In this document: piece by piece, positions 6,808 to 14,954 of the stretch
Position numbering within the stretch: the first letter of the stretch is position 1
Layout: each line of letters opens with the position of its first letter
Source: Deltaproteobacteria bacterium
Lineage (GTDB): Bacteria > Desulfobacterota > Desulfobaccia > Desulfobaccales > 0-14-0-80-60-11
Assembly: GCA_016874975.1 (NCBI GenBank)
Contig: VGSQ01000014.1
Coordinates: forward strand, 1 to 43,181
Length of the DNA stretch: 43,181 nucleotides
Direction of reading: 5' to 3'
Notes under the pieces: generated by a model
What the model was told of the DNA's origin: nothing
The model's database searches: none
The model's input: the letters and a program-made list of their open reading frames with translations, nothing else
Made by a program: the position numbers and the translations under genes

Positions 6808-7971
6808 ATGAAAATGTGCAGAAGGAAAACCGCGTATGGCTGGCTGGCCGTACTGTGGGCCATCATGTTGCTGGCCGGGGCCTGCGCCCCCAGGCCGCCC
6901 GTGGCCGCGCCCGTGGCCGGCGCTCCACAGAAATGGATTATCGACACCGACGTGGCCATCGACGACTGGCCGGCGATTTTCTTCATGCTGAACCATCCCC
7001 AGGTGCAGGTGATCGGCATCAGCGTCACCGGCTGCGGCGAGACCCGCGTCGAGCCGGGGGTGCAAAACACCATGGACCTGTGCCTGCTGGCGGGGCAGGG
7101 GCACATCCCCGTGGCTGCTGCTCACCCCGAACCCCTGGACGGCTACCACATCTTCCCCAACCCCTGGCGCATCATGGCCGACACCCTGTCCGGCATCGCC
7201 ATTCCCAGGAACCCGGCGCCCAAGACGCCCCTGGACGCCCTGCAACTGATGAGCAAGCTGCTGCGGGAGTCCCCGGATAAGGTCAACATCCTGGCCGTGG
7301 GGCCCCTGACCAACCTGAGCGAGCTGTTCGAGAAGGAGCCGGCCCTAGTGGACAAGGTGGGCAAGCTGGTCATCATGGGCGGCGCGGTGCGGGTCAAGGG
7401 CAACATCATCGTGCCCAAATTCACGGACCATTTGAAAAACGAAGTGGCCGAATGGAACATCTTCATCGACCCGGTGGCGGCCCGCAAGATCTTCCGCTCC
7501 CGGGTCCCCAAGGTGCTGGTGCCCCTGGACGTCACCAACCAGGTGCAGGTGACCTTCCCCTTCGTGGAGGCCTTCAAGCAGCGGGCCCGGAGCCCGGAGG
7601 CCAAATTTATGTCCCAGGTGTTCGACAAGGAGACCGAGTTCATCAAGTCCGGGGAATTCTACTTCTGGGACCCCCTGGCCGCAGCCATCGGCGTGGAGGA
7701 GCACCTGGGGCAGTATGAAGACCTGAAGATCGACGTGGTGGTGAAATACACCGACGCCCCGCCGTTGCAGAAGGAGGCCCTGGCCTTCTCCAAGACCATG
7801 AAGCACGGCGGCCCCCGGCGCAATTTTGATTACCACGAGACCGGGCGCACGGTGGTGGCCGACACCGGCGGCCTCACCAGGGTGTGCCTCCGGGTGGACG
7901 GCGAGAAGTTCAAGGAGCGCTACATGAGAGTGATCAACAAGGAGGAGAAACGCGGCGCAGCCTCGCCCTGA
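6808..7971 (+). CDS. Exported inosine/uridine-preferring nucleoside hydrolase family protein
   Basis: The 387-residue protein has an N-terminal export signal with a lipobox-like end (LLAGAC, Cys26), so it is probably a lipoprotein or periplasmic. It then shows the family Ca-binding motif D-x-D-x4-D-D (DTDVAIDDW, residues 46-54), NILAVGPLTNL, IIMGGAV and a C-terminal WDPLAAA. Family members hydrolyse N-ribosides using Asp-bound calcium. The usual HDP near the C-terminus reads WDP here: the calcium Asp is kept but the His is Trp, so substrate or activity may differ. AGGAGG 7 bases upstream fixes the ATG. It appears to be monocistronic. Confidence 0.88.
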   Translation: MKMCRRKTAYGWLAVLWAIMLLAGACAPRPPVAAPVAGAPQKWIIDTDVAIDDWPAIFFMLNHPQVQVIGISVTGCGETRVEPGVQNTMDLCLLAGQGHIPVAAAHPEPLDGYHIFPNPWRIMADTLSGIAIPRNPAPKTPLDALQLMSKLLRESPDKVNILAVGPLTNLSELFEKEPALVDKVGKLVIMGGAVRVKGNIIVPKFTDHLKNEVAEWNIFIDPVAARKIFRSRVPKVLVPLDVTNQVQVTFPFVEAFKQRARSPEAKFMSQVFDKETEFIKSGEFYFWDPLAAAIGVEEHLGQYEDLKIDVVVKYTDAPPLQKEALAFSKTMKHGGPRRNFDYHETGRTVVADTGGLTRVCLRVDGEKFKERYMRVINKEEKRGAASP

Positions 7972-8318
7972 CAGGTTGCGGCAAAAGGTTTTCCCAGGGG
8001 AGGGGGACGGGTTCGGGGGGGAGCCTTCCTCCTCTCCGGCGGCGGCGAAGATGCCCGCCGGGGACATCTCCGTGATCCCCCGGCCTGAATCCCCGGCCGG
8101 ACGGCAGGAGATTGCGCGGGCCGCTCTTTTTTCCCGCAAGGATATCGGCGGTCGGCCGAAGAGATTTTATCATTGCCTTCGCTGCCGTGCCGAAAGGTCC
8201 GCCGGCCCGGAGTGGTCGACAAGGAATGACGCATACAGTATGATGCCGACATATTGCGGCCGGAAGGGCGGCCCAAGGACGGCCCCAAACCCTGTGCAAG
8301 TTTATGAGGAGGACGACG
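7972..8318. other. Intergenic region with YARHG-gene promoter
   Basis: About 350 bases; apart from the promoter at 8216-8244 I see no gene, repeat or clear terminator. Confidence 0.5.
8216..8244 (+). promoter_or_regulatory. Sigma-70 promoter for the YARHG gene
   Basis: TCGACA, a 17-base spacer, then TATGAT; five of six matches in each box. The expected start is about 70 bases before the ATG at 8319. Confidence 0.65.
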
Positions 8319-8708
8319 ATGAGTCGCGGCAAAACCAGCCTGGCCCTGATGTTCGTGTTTATCCCCCTGTTCTTCCTGGCCCTGGCTGTGGCGGAAAATT
8401 CCCAGGCTCAGGCTCAGGGGATCTGGCCCTGGACCTCTTACCGCCTGGTGGAGGAGAGCGACCTGGGACCCCTTTCCCTCAGGGACCTGGAAATCATGCG
8501 CAACGAAATCTATGCCCGCAAGGGCTGGATTTTCGCCCGGGCCGACCTGAACGGCTACTTCAATAGCCAACCCTGGTACCGGCCCGGCGGCCCCCCCTGG
8601 GACCGGGAGCGGGTCAACCGCATGGCGGAGGCCTCCCTTTCCCCCCTGGAGCGCCAGAATATCTCCCGCATCTCTTCTTATGAGCGATTCCGGCGCGGGG
8701 GCAGGTGA
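8319..8708 (+). CDS. Small exported YARHG-domain protein
   Basis: The 129-residue protein has a signal peptide (about 1-33, ALAVAENSQAQA) and then one YARHG domain: LRDLEIMRNEIYARKGWIF (about 57-75) followed by YFNSQPWY. YARHG domains are extracellular modules of unknown function, often attached to other secreted domains; here the domain stands alone. ATG at 8319 is chosen over one 15 bases upstream because AGGAGG lies 6 bases before it. A good sigma-70 promoter precedes it. The C-terminus is Arg/Gly-rich. It stands alone between repeat-rich spacers. Confidence 0.85.
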   Translation: MSRGKTSLALMFVFIPLFFLALAVAENSQAQAQGIWPWTSYRLVEESDLGPLSLRDLEIMRNEIYARKGWIFARADLNGYFNSQPWYRPGGPPWDRERVNRMAEASLSPLERQNISRISSYERFRRGGR

Positions 8709-8725
8709 GGGGGGGTGCAAAACCT

Positions 8726-8777
8726 CGTTCCCAAGCTCCCGCTTGGGAACGCACTTGCCCCGAAGCTCCTGCTTCGG
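8726..8777 (+). repeat. GTTCCCAAGC palindromic element, copy 4
   Basis: Identical two-hairpin layout to the copy at 5110-5161, located 17 bases after the YARHG gene. It could also act as a transcript end. Confidence 0.8.
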
Positions 8778-8974
8778 AAAGTGGTCACAGGGCGTGCCGC
8801 GCACCCCGAGGGCGGCGGCCGCGGGCCGCCCTATGACCTGCCCCTCACGGGGTTTTTTCTCTCCGGAGCTCGGTGCGCACCCTGCGCGACCGGTGGGTAA
8901 TGATAAGCCCACCGGGGGAGGGGGAATAAAGGAATTTTTTGACTGGTTCCAAGGATTCCACCGGTTTCCAAGTT

Positions 8975-9129
8975 TGATGGCCTCGTAAAAAGTCCATTCA
9001 CCCCCTCACCCCAGCCCTCTCCCCCAAGGGGGAGAGGGAGATAATGAGGCATATCAATCAGTTATCAATGGCAGCGAAAGCCACCTTTTGGGGATAGCAC
9101 GGCCTTTTTGACTTTTTACGATTCCATCA
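8975..9129 (+). mobile_element. 155-bp MITE, copy A
   Basis: Terminal inverted repeats of 20 bp (left TGATGGCCTCGTAAAAAGTC; the right end differs at two positions) enclose a non-coding core. The core has an 11-bp palindrome CCCTCTCCCCC/GGGGGAGAGGG. AGTT directly flanks both ends, consistent with a 4-bp target duplication. A copy with about five differences lies at 40352-40506. It has no coding capacity, so a transposase must act in trans. Confidence 0.88.
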
Positions 9130-9181
9130 AGTTTTACTTGTTAACGACCATGGGCGCCAAGCTCAGCTTGGCGGCAAACAG

Positions 9182-9206
9182 CGTTCCCAAGTGCAACTTG
9201 GGAACG
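9182..9206 (+). repeat. GTTCCCAAG palindrome, short copy 5
   Basis: CGTTCCCAAGT and ACTTGGGAACG flank a short loop; the second hairpin of the full element is missing. Confidence 0.65.
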
Positions 9207-9345
9207 AGGACAAACCTGAGCAAGCCCTGGTGGCACATCCCGGCCTGGAGGCCGGAACCAAACCGAAAAATGATACAATTACTTTGCCAAATCAATAAGA
9301 TACAGATAAATTCTTGTTGAAAAAACCAGAAACTCAAATTCAGTA

Positions 9346-9367
9346 GCACAGGTGTCCTCACCTGTGC
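9346..9367 (+). repeat. Perfect 9-bp stem hairpin GCACAGGTG/CACCTGTGC
   Basis: Nine paired bases around a TCCT loop, about 80 bases before the amidase start. It has the look of a dispersed palindromic repeat; an operator role is also possible. Confidence 0.55.
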
Positions 9368-9448
9368 CGGGTCGGCATCGGGAAGAAGGACACCCCCACG
9401 GTTACCCGGGAAAGGCTCAGGATGCTATGAGCTGGTCATTGGTTTTTC

Positions 9449-10387
9449 ATGGGAAAGTCTGTTACAACCACAAGGCGACATAACCCTTTGTCAACACAAG
9501 GAGCCTTCCCCTTGCAGAAAGCTATCCACATCTCCCGGCGGCTCCGGGCCGGCCGGTTACTGACATCTTTCTTCAGACCAAACCGGTGCGGCGCAGCCAC
9601 GTTTGCCCTGACGATCCTGATCTGCCTGCTCGGCGCCGTTCTCCTCGCCGGCCCGGCCTGGGCGCAGGCGGGCAAGCCCCCGGCCACTCCGCAGCCGGGC
9701 GCCGGGGGGGCCGCCCTCAAACCTGCGGCGCCGGCGCAAGCCGTGGTGATCTGCCTGGACCCGGGCCACCCCTCGGAGGTGAATTCGGGCAGGACGGTGG
9801 TGCACGGCGTCACCGAACTGGACATGAACTGGCAGGTGAGTGAAAAGCTGGCCGCCCTGCTGGCCCAGACCCCCGGGGTGAAGGTGGTGAAGACCAGGCA
9901 GGTGAAGGACCAGCTCAGCACCAACCGGGAGCGGGCGGAGGTCGCCAACCGGGCCGGCGCGGCCCTCTTGTTGCGGCTCCACTGCGACTACGGCAAGGGA
10001 AGCGGCTTCACCCTCTACTACCCGGATCAGCAGGGCAAAAAGCAGGGCTTTGTGGGCCCTTCGCCTCAGGTCATCGCCGCCAGCCGCCGGGCCGCCCAGG
10101 CTCTGCACCCCGGCATGGCCCAATCCCTGGCCGGCCTCCTTAAAGACAACGGCATCCGGGGCGACAGCAGCACCGCCATCGGCAGGAAGCAGGGGGCCCT
10201 GACCGGCTCCATTTTCAGCCAGGCGCCGGTGGTGACGGTGGAGATGGTGTTTCTGAGCCACAAGGCCGACGCCGACTTTATCAAAAGCCCCCAGGGACAG
10301 GACCGGATGGCCCGGGCCCTGGCCCAGGGAGTCATGCTTTATCTGAAGGGTTTGGCGAACGCCGGGCGGGGCGCCGCCGTCAAATAA
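9449..10387 (+). CDS. N-acetylmuramoyl-L-alanine amidase (Amidase_3 family)
   Basis: The protein is 312 residues from the first ATG. The Amidase_3 zinc and catalytic residues are all visible: H107 (LDPGHP), E123 (VTELDMN), H178 (LRLHCDYG) and the catalytic E265 (VTVEMVFLSH). Such enzymes cleave the stem peptide from N-acetylmuramic acid in the periplasm. The signal-peptide-like helix lies at about 50-72, unusually deep, behind a basic 48-residue stretch. The true start may therefore be an alternative codon further downstream; no strong ribosome site decides it. There is no AMIN or LysM domain. An A+T-rich dyad follows the gene. Confidence 0.88.
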   Translation: MGKSVTTTRRHNPLSTQGAFPLQKAIHISRRLRAGRLLTSFFRPNRCGAATFALTILICLLGAVLLAGPAWAQAGKPPATPQPGAGGAALKPAAPAQAVVICLDPGHPSEVNSGRTVVHGVTELDMNWQVSEKLAALLAQTPGVKVVKTRQVKDQLSTNRERAEVANRAGAALLLRLHCDYGKGSGFTLYYPDQQGKKQGFVGPSPQVIAASRRAAQALHPGMAQSLAGLLKDNGIRGDSSTAIGRKQGALTGSIFSQAPVVTVEMVFLSHKADADFIKSPQGQDRMARALAQGVMLYLKGLANAGRGAAVK

Positions 10388-10407
10388 CCCCTTGCACAAT
10401 AAGAGGT

Positions 10408-10435
10408 CTATAAAGTACAATAACAATATTTATAG
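10408..10435. promoter_or_regulatory. AT-rich dyad CTATAAA-N14-TTTATAG
   Basis: Perfect 7-bp arms 14 bases apart, 23 bases after the amidase stop and about 210 bases before the metal-efflux operon. It could be the amidase terminator (TTTTCC follows) or an operator for the efflux operon. The sequence does not decide. Confidence 0.4.
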
Positions 10436-10642
10436 TTTTCCTAAGGCGGTTCACGGATCGGGAAACTTCTGCTGATGCCGGAGACCCTCTCCGCAACCGG
10501 GGAGCATTCCCCCTCTCCAACCCTCCGGCCGGGGTGGTGCATACACCGCCCCTGCCACAAAATGATAAGGGGTCGGGGGGGGAGGGCGGGGGCCTGTGGT
10601 CCCCGGCGCCTTCTTCCATAAAAAACTTTCAAGGCCGCAGCC

Positions 10643-11962
10643 ATGCCCACCCATGCCGCGTCCACAAGATGGAGCCGGGCCCTTCCGGCCTGCCTGCTCG
10701 CGCTGGCCGCAATGGCGGCGGCGTTTTCGTGTAAGGCCGCGGCGGCGGGGCTGCCTTCCGACCTGCAGGCCCTCATCCGCGAAGCCCTGGCCGCCAACCA
10801 GGACCTGAAGCGCCTGGACGGCCTCAAAACGGCCTCCCGGGAGGCCGCCGGAGCCGCGGGGTCTCTGGAAGACCCCATGCTTTCCTTCCAGCTCAGGGAC
10901 ATTCCCACGGACACCTGGAGCTTCAAGCAGGACGACATGACCCAGAAGATGGTGATGGTCTCCCAGAAGTTCCCCTTTCCCGGCAAGCGGCGGCTGCGCA
11001 CCGAAGTGGCGGAGGAACAGCATCGGGCCGACGGCCTGGTTTACCGGGATAAGGCCAACGAGGTGCGGGCCAGAGTGGTGCAGAATTACTGGTCCCTGGC
11101 CCTGGCCCAGGCCTCCTACGCCCTGACGGAGAAAAACAAGAAATTCTGGGAGCAGGTGGTGCAGGTGGCGGAAACCCGCTACAGCGTCGGCCAGGGTTCC
11201 CAGGCGGACGTGCTGCAGGCCCAGGTGGAGCTGGGCAACTACCTGGACCGCCTCTTGAAGTTCCGGCAGCAGGAGCTTTCGGTCCAGGCCGAACTGAACG
11301 CCCTGCGCTCCCGTCCGCCGGGGACGCCGCTGCCCCGGCCCCCGGCCCTCACTGCCCGGCCTCTGACCCTGAAGCTGGAGGACCTGCTGGGCCAGGCCGA
11401 GTCCTCCCCCCAGCTCCAGTCCCTGAAGACCGTGGTGGCCAAGCAGGAAAAGGCCGTGGCCCTGGCCCGCAAGGAGTCCTTCCCGGACCTGACCCTGGCG
11501 CTGAGCTACGGCTTCCGGGAGAACCGGGGCGACCTGAAACGGGCCGATATGTTCAGCTCCACGGTGAGCATCAACCTGCCCATCTGGCAGCGCTCCCGCA
11601 TCCAGCCGCAGATCCGGGAGCAGCAGGCCCGCCGGGAGGCGGCCCAGGCGGAGCACCAGGCCCAGTCGAACCGCCTGGCCGCGGCGGTGAAGGACCGGCA
11701 CGCCAGATTGCAGCGCCTCTCCCAGCAGATCAAGCTGATGAGCCAGGGCATCCTGCCCCAGGCCCGCCAGGCCGCCCAGGCGGTCCTGGCCTCCTACCAG
11801 GTGGGGACGGCCGACTTCACCCAGCTCTACCAGGCCCAGATCACCGTGCTGGGCGCCGAACTCCAGCTCCAGGATTACCTCAAGGAATTTGAAGAGAATT
11901 ACGCCGAGCTGGAGTGGCTGGTGGGCCAGGAGTTGCCCCGGCCCGGCGGAGGCCGCCCATGA
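10643..11962 (+). CDS. TolC/CusC-type outer-membrane efflux protein
   Basis: The 439-residue protein has a signal peptide (about 10-36) and two homologous coiled-coil/beta repeats typical of outer-membrane factors. The first is around residues 38-225 (RYSVGQGSQADVLQAQVELGNYLDRLL) and the second around 250-430 (SYQVGTADFTQLYQAQITVLGAELQLQDYL). These trimers form the outer-membrane and periplasmic channel of tripartite pumps. Its stop overlaps the start of the cusB-like gene by ATGA, so the two are translationally coupled. The metal substrate is inferred from the neighbours. A Cys at residue 30 is not in a good lipobox. Confidence 0.88.
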   Translation: MPTHAASTRWSRALPACLLALAAMAAAFSCKAAAAGLPSDLQALIREALAANQDLKRLDGLKTASREAAGAAGSLEDPMLSFQLRDIPTDTWSFKQDDMTQKMVMVSQKFPFPGKRRLRTEVAEEQHRADGLVYRDKANEVRARVVQNYWSLALAQASYALTEKNKKFWEQVVQVAETRYSVGQGSQADVLQAQVELGNYLDRLLKFRQQELSVQAELNALRSRPPGTPLPRPPALTARPLTLKLEDLLGQAESSPQLQSLKTVVAKQEKAVALARKESFPDLTLALSYGFRENRGDLKRADMFSSTVSINLPIWQRSRIQPQIREQQARREAAQAEHQAQSNRLAAAVKDRHARLQRLSQQIKLMSQGILPQARQAAQAVLASYQVGTADFTQLYQAQITVLGAELQLQDYLKEFEENYAELEWLVGQELPRPGGGRP

Positions 11963-13572
11963 GACGCTCCCCCTGGCGCTGGCTGGCCGCAGGGCTTCTC
12001 CTGGGCCTGCTCGCAGCCGGCGGCTCTTTGGCGCTCCTGCGTCTGTGGGGCTATCAGTTCATGCGCCACGGCCCCGCCGCCCCGGCGGAGGAGCCCGCCA
12101 AGCCTCTGTGCTACGTGTCCCCCGGCGACCCCGACTACATCCGGTTTGCGCCCGGCAAGGACCCTCAGGGCCGGGAACTGACGCCGGTCTACCCCTCCAA
12201 AGGCCCCAAACCGCCGGGGCCGCCGGGCCGCAAGGTCACCTACTACGTCTCGCCGCATGACCCCTCCTACGTGCGCACCGAGCCCGGCAAAGACCCGAAA
12301 GGCCATGACCTGGTGGCCGTGGAGGGGGAGGTCCGCCCGGCGCCGACGGCAGCCGCAAAGAAAGAGCGCAAGGTCAAATACTGGACCTCCCCCATGGAGC
12401 CGGGTTACGTCAGCGACAGGCCGGGCAAGGCCCCCTGCGGCATGGACCTGGTGCCGGTCTACGAGGATGAGCCGGGGGCCGCGGAGGAGGGCGTCATCGT
12501 CGTGTCGCCCGCCTTCCTCCAGACCATGGGGGTGCGCACCGCCAGGGCGGAGCTGAAACAGTTGTCCCGCACTATCCGGGCCGTGGGCAAAGTGACCCTG
12601 GACGAACGGCGCCTGACCCAGGTGACCACCAAGGTGAGCGGCTACGTGGAGCGCCTCTGGGTCAAGGTCACCGGCGACCCCATCCGCAAAGGCCGGCCGC
12701 TGCTCTCGCTTTACAGCCCGGAGCTGGTGTCCGCCCAGAAAGAATATCTCCTGGCCTGGAAAAATTACCGGAGCATGGAGAAGAGCGCCTTCCCCGAATT
12801 GCGGGAGGGGGCCCGGCGGCTTCTGGAAGCCTCCCGGCAGCGCCTGGCCTACTGGGACATTCCCGCGGCCCAGATCGAAGCCCTGGAAAGCCGGGGCCAG
12901 GTGGCCAAACACCTGAGCCTCAACGCCCCGGTGAGCGGCATCGTCCTCAAACGCCTGGTGACCCAGGGGCAGTACGTCCAGGCGGGTATGCCGCTGTTGG
13001 AGGTGGCGGATCTCAGCCGGGTCTGGGTGGAGGCCGAGGTCTACGAGTACGAACTGCCCTGGGTGAAGGTGGGCCAGCACGCCCATCTGACCGTCACCTC
13101 CCTGCCGGGGCAGGCCTTTCACGGCGCGGTGCACTACCTCTACCCTGTTCTCAGCGGCGCCACCCGCACCGCCCGGGTGCGCCTGGACTTCGCCAACCCG
13201 GCCCTGCGGCTGAAGCCGGAGATGTTCGCCCAGGTGGAGATTGTCGCCCCCCTGTCCCGGCCCGCGGTGGTGGTGCCGGCGGAGGCCGTCCTGGACACCG
13301 GGGAGAAGCAGCACGTCTTCGTCGCCCTGGGCCAGGGGCGCTTTTCTCCCCGGGAGGTGAAGCCGGGGGTGCGGGGGGAAGGGGGCTTGACCCAGGTGCT
13401 GTCAGGCCTGCAGGAGGGGGAGGAAGTGGTCACGTCGGCCCAGTTCCTGCTGGACTCCGAGTCCCGCTTCCGGGAGGCGACGGCCCAGATGCTCCGGGCC
13501 AAGCCGGCCGAACCCGGCAAGGAGCCGGACCCTGCGGAAAAGCCGCCCATGCCGCCGGGCCACCGGCATTGA
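11959..13572 (+). CDS. cusB: CusB-like periplasmic adaptor with three heavy-metal-binding-domain repeats
   Basis: The 537-residue membrane-fusion protein has an N-terminal anchor (about 8-28). Three tandem heavy-metal-binding-domain-like repeats follow: 51-78 (CYVSPGDPDYI...), 95-121 (YYVSPHDPSYV...) and 141-168 (YWTSPMEPGY...CGMDLVPVYE). After these come the adaptor barrel, a helical hairpin (about 270-320) and lipoyl-like halves (APVSGIVLKRLV). Only the third repeat keeps the CGMDLVP signature; the first two have GRE and GHD instead, so metal binding by them is doubtful. The protein links the RND pump to the outer-membrane channel in Cu/Ag-type efflux. It is coupled to the upstream gene by a 4-base overlap. 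Confidence 0.9.
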   Translation: MRRSPWRWLAAGLLLGLLAAGGSLALLRLWGYQFMRHGPAAPAEEPAKPLCYVSPGDPDYIRFAPGKDPQGRELTPVYPSKGPKPPGPPGRKVTYYVSPHDPSYVRTEPGKDPKGHDLVAVEGEVRPAPTAAAKKERKVKYWTSPMEPGYVSDRPGKAPCGMDLVPVYEDEPGAAEEGVIVVSPAFLQTMGVRTARAELKQLSRTIRAVGKVTLDERRLTQVTTKVSGYVERLWVKVTGDPIRKGRPLLSLYSPELVSAQKEYLLAWKNYRSMEKSAFPELREGARRLLEASRQRLAYWDIPAAQIEALESRGQVAKHLSLNAPVSGIVLKRLVTQGQYVQAGMPLLEVADLSRVWVEAEVYEYELPWVKVGQHAHLTVTSLPGQAFHGAVHYLYPVLSGATRTARVRLDFANPALRLKPEMFAQVEIVAPLSRPAVVVPAEAVLDTGEKQHVFVALGQGRFSPREVKPGVRGEGGLTQVLSGLQEGEEVVTSAQFLLDSESRFREATAQMLRAKPAEPGKEPDPAEKPPMPPGHRH

Positions 13573-13576
13573 GGGG

Positions 13577-13618
13577 GGTGTCAGGTGTCAGGTTCTGGGT
13601 TCTGGGTTCCGGGTTCTG
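13577..13618 (+). repeat. Heptamer array, left arm (GGTNNNN x6)
   Basis: Six consecutive 7-mers: GGTGTCA twice, then GGTTCTG, GGTTCTG, GGTTCCG, GGTTCTG. The array begins 5 bases after the cusB stop and is the reverse complement in kind of the array at 13630-13748. Confidence 0.8.
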
Positions 13619-13629
13619 GGCGTGAAGCA

Positions 13630-13748
13630 TGAAACCTGAAACCTAAAAGCTAAAAGCTAAAACCTAAAAGCTAAAACCTGAAACCTGAAACCTAAAACCT
13701 GAAACCTGAAACCTAAAACCTGGAACCTGACACCTGAAACCTGACACC
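13630..13748 (+). repeat. Heptamer array, right arm (17 units, NNNNACC type)
   Basis: Seventeen exact-length 7-mers such as TGAAACC, TAAAAGC, TAAAACC and TGACACC. Read on the other strand they are GGTTTCA, GGTGTCA and similar, the same family as the left arm. The whole intergenic region can therefore fold as a long imperfect hairpin. Confidence 0.85.
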
Positions 13749-13898
13749 TAAGAACCTGCTTTTCCGGGAAAAAAAGTCCCCGCCCGGCTTTAGGCGCCAT
13801 GAAGCATGTTAAAGTTTATTTCAGGTTCTGCCGTTTTCCTGCTAAGCTGAGGCAAGCGCCTGCACCGCGCCTGCACTAGCAACTTAGGAGGAAAGGTA

Positions 13899-14954
13899 AT
13901 GCAGGGAAGAAAAGGACTCATCATCGGCCTGATCGCGCTGTTCGTGGTTATCCTGGGGGTCGGGGGGTACTACGCCCTGGTCTACTTCAGCGGCCAGTCT
14001 CTGAAAACCAAAGTGGACAAGATGATTGCCGAGATGAAGGAGGAGGTGGACGTCTCTTACAAGAGTCTGACCACCAAGCCCTTCAGCCTGAGCGTGGAGA
14101 TGGAGGACGTGGTTCTCACGCCCAAGGACAAGACAGCCAAGCTCAAGGCTAAACAGGTGATCGTCACCGGCACTAGCAGCGGGGAGCCCCACAGCGCCCT
14201 GCTCAAGCAGATTGAGATCGTCCCCGGGGAAAAAGACCTGGACTTTCCCATCCGGATCGATGAAGTGGAGATCAGCGGGGTGGAGCGCCGGAACGGCCTC
14301 ACCACCAAGGGTGTCGCCTTTCTGCGCGGCCTGGCCATCGACGCCGCCACCCTGAAGGAGAAGGACCGCAGCGAATTCAAAAAGATCCTCGGCGGGGACA
14401 AGCTGCTGGTCAACGGCCAATTTGTCCACGACTTCCAGCCGGACAAGAAGGAACTCAACAACAAGCTCACCATCACCGGCACCAACCTGTGGGAGATCTC
14501 CCTGGCCATCCGGCTGGGCAATGTGGACGCCGCCAAATTTTCCCCGGAGAATGTGAAGAAGACCAAAGACGATGTCTTCGCACTGCTGGCCCTGGTGTCG
14601 GAATTGTCCGTCATCCATCTGGAACTGCGCTATCAGGACCGGAGCCTGGTGAAAAACATCATCAATTTCATAGCCGAACAGCAGGGCCAGAGCGCCGACG
14701 ACTTTGTCCAGGAACTGTTGAAGCAGGTGGACCAGGGTAAGGAGCTCACCGGCATGCTGGGCGCCCTGCCCCCGGAAGTGGAAAAATCGCTGCACAACGG
14801 CGTCGACGCGGTGAAAAAGTTCCTGCAGAAGCCGACGGGCCTGAAGCTGAGCATTGCTCCGGCCAAGCCGGTGGTCATCGCCAGTCTCATCGGCGCCGCC
14901 GGCAATCCGGGGAAGATTTTGCAGCAGTTGAACGTCAGCCTCACCGCCGACTAA
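13899..14954 (+). CDS. Membrane-anchored periplasmic protein of unknown function
   Basis: The 351-residue protein has one strong N-terminal transmembrane helix (about 7-30) and no cleavage site. The remaining 320 residues are predicted to face the periplasm and are rich in short beta-like segments (FSLSVEMEDVVLTP, LKAKQVIVTG, KLTITGTNLWEISLAIRLGN) and Lys. The layout is like AsmA/YdgA-type envelope proteins, but no family motif is certain. AGGAGG upstream supports the ATG. It lies between cusB-like and cusA-like genes, in the same direction but with 300-base spacers on each side, so it may or may not belong to the efflux system. Confidence 0.8.
   Translation: MQGRKGLIIGLIALFVVILGVGGYYALVYFSGQSLKTKVDKMIAEMKEEVDVSYKSLTTKPFSLSVEMEDVVLTPKDKTAKLKAKQVIVTGTSSGEPHSALLKQIEIVPGEKDLDFPIRIDEVEISGVERRNGLTTKGVAFLRGLAIDAATLKEKDRSEFKKILGGDKLLVNGQFVHDFQPDKKELNNKLTITGTNLWEISLAIRLGNVDAAKFSPENVKKTKDDVFALLALVSELSVIHLELRYQDRSLVKNIINFIAEQQGQSADDFVQELLKQVDQGKELTGMLGALPPEVEKSLHNGVDAVKKFLQKPTGLKLSIAPAKPVVIASLIGAAGNPGKILQQLNVSLTAD

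Larger units (their letters stand above)
8709..9448. other. Repeat-rich intergenic region without a supported gene
   Basis: About 740 bases hold a GTTCCCAAGC element, a 155-bp MITE, two further short palindromes (GCCAAGCTCAGCTTGGC at 9156-9172 and GTTCCCAAGTGCAACTTGG at 9184-9202) and a GCACAGGTG hairpin. Open frames here are repeat translations. Confidence 0.7.

Noticed and set aside
8132-8165. Sigma-28-like sequence on the minus strand (GCCGATAT with TAAAATCT)
   Set aside because: Spacer of 12 and no gene downstream in that direction; it would read antisense into the nucleoside hydrolase gene.
9156-9172. Operator role for GCCAAGCTCAGCTTGGC
   Set aside because: It lies within a cluster of dispersed palindromes and is better explained as a repeat fragment.
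11899-13314. 471-codon minus-strand open frame opposite the cusB-like gene
   Set aside because: Antisense shadow; no domain, and the plus strand has an adaptor with metal-binding repeats.
13577-13748. CRISPR-like array
   Set aside because: The 7-base units are contiguous without spacers, too short for CRISPR repeats, and no cas genes are present.
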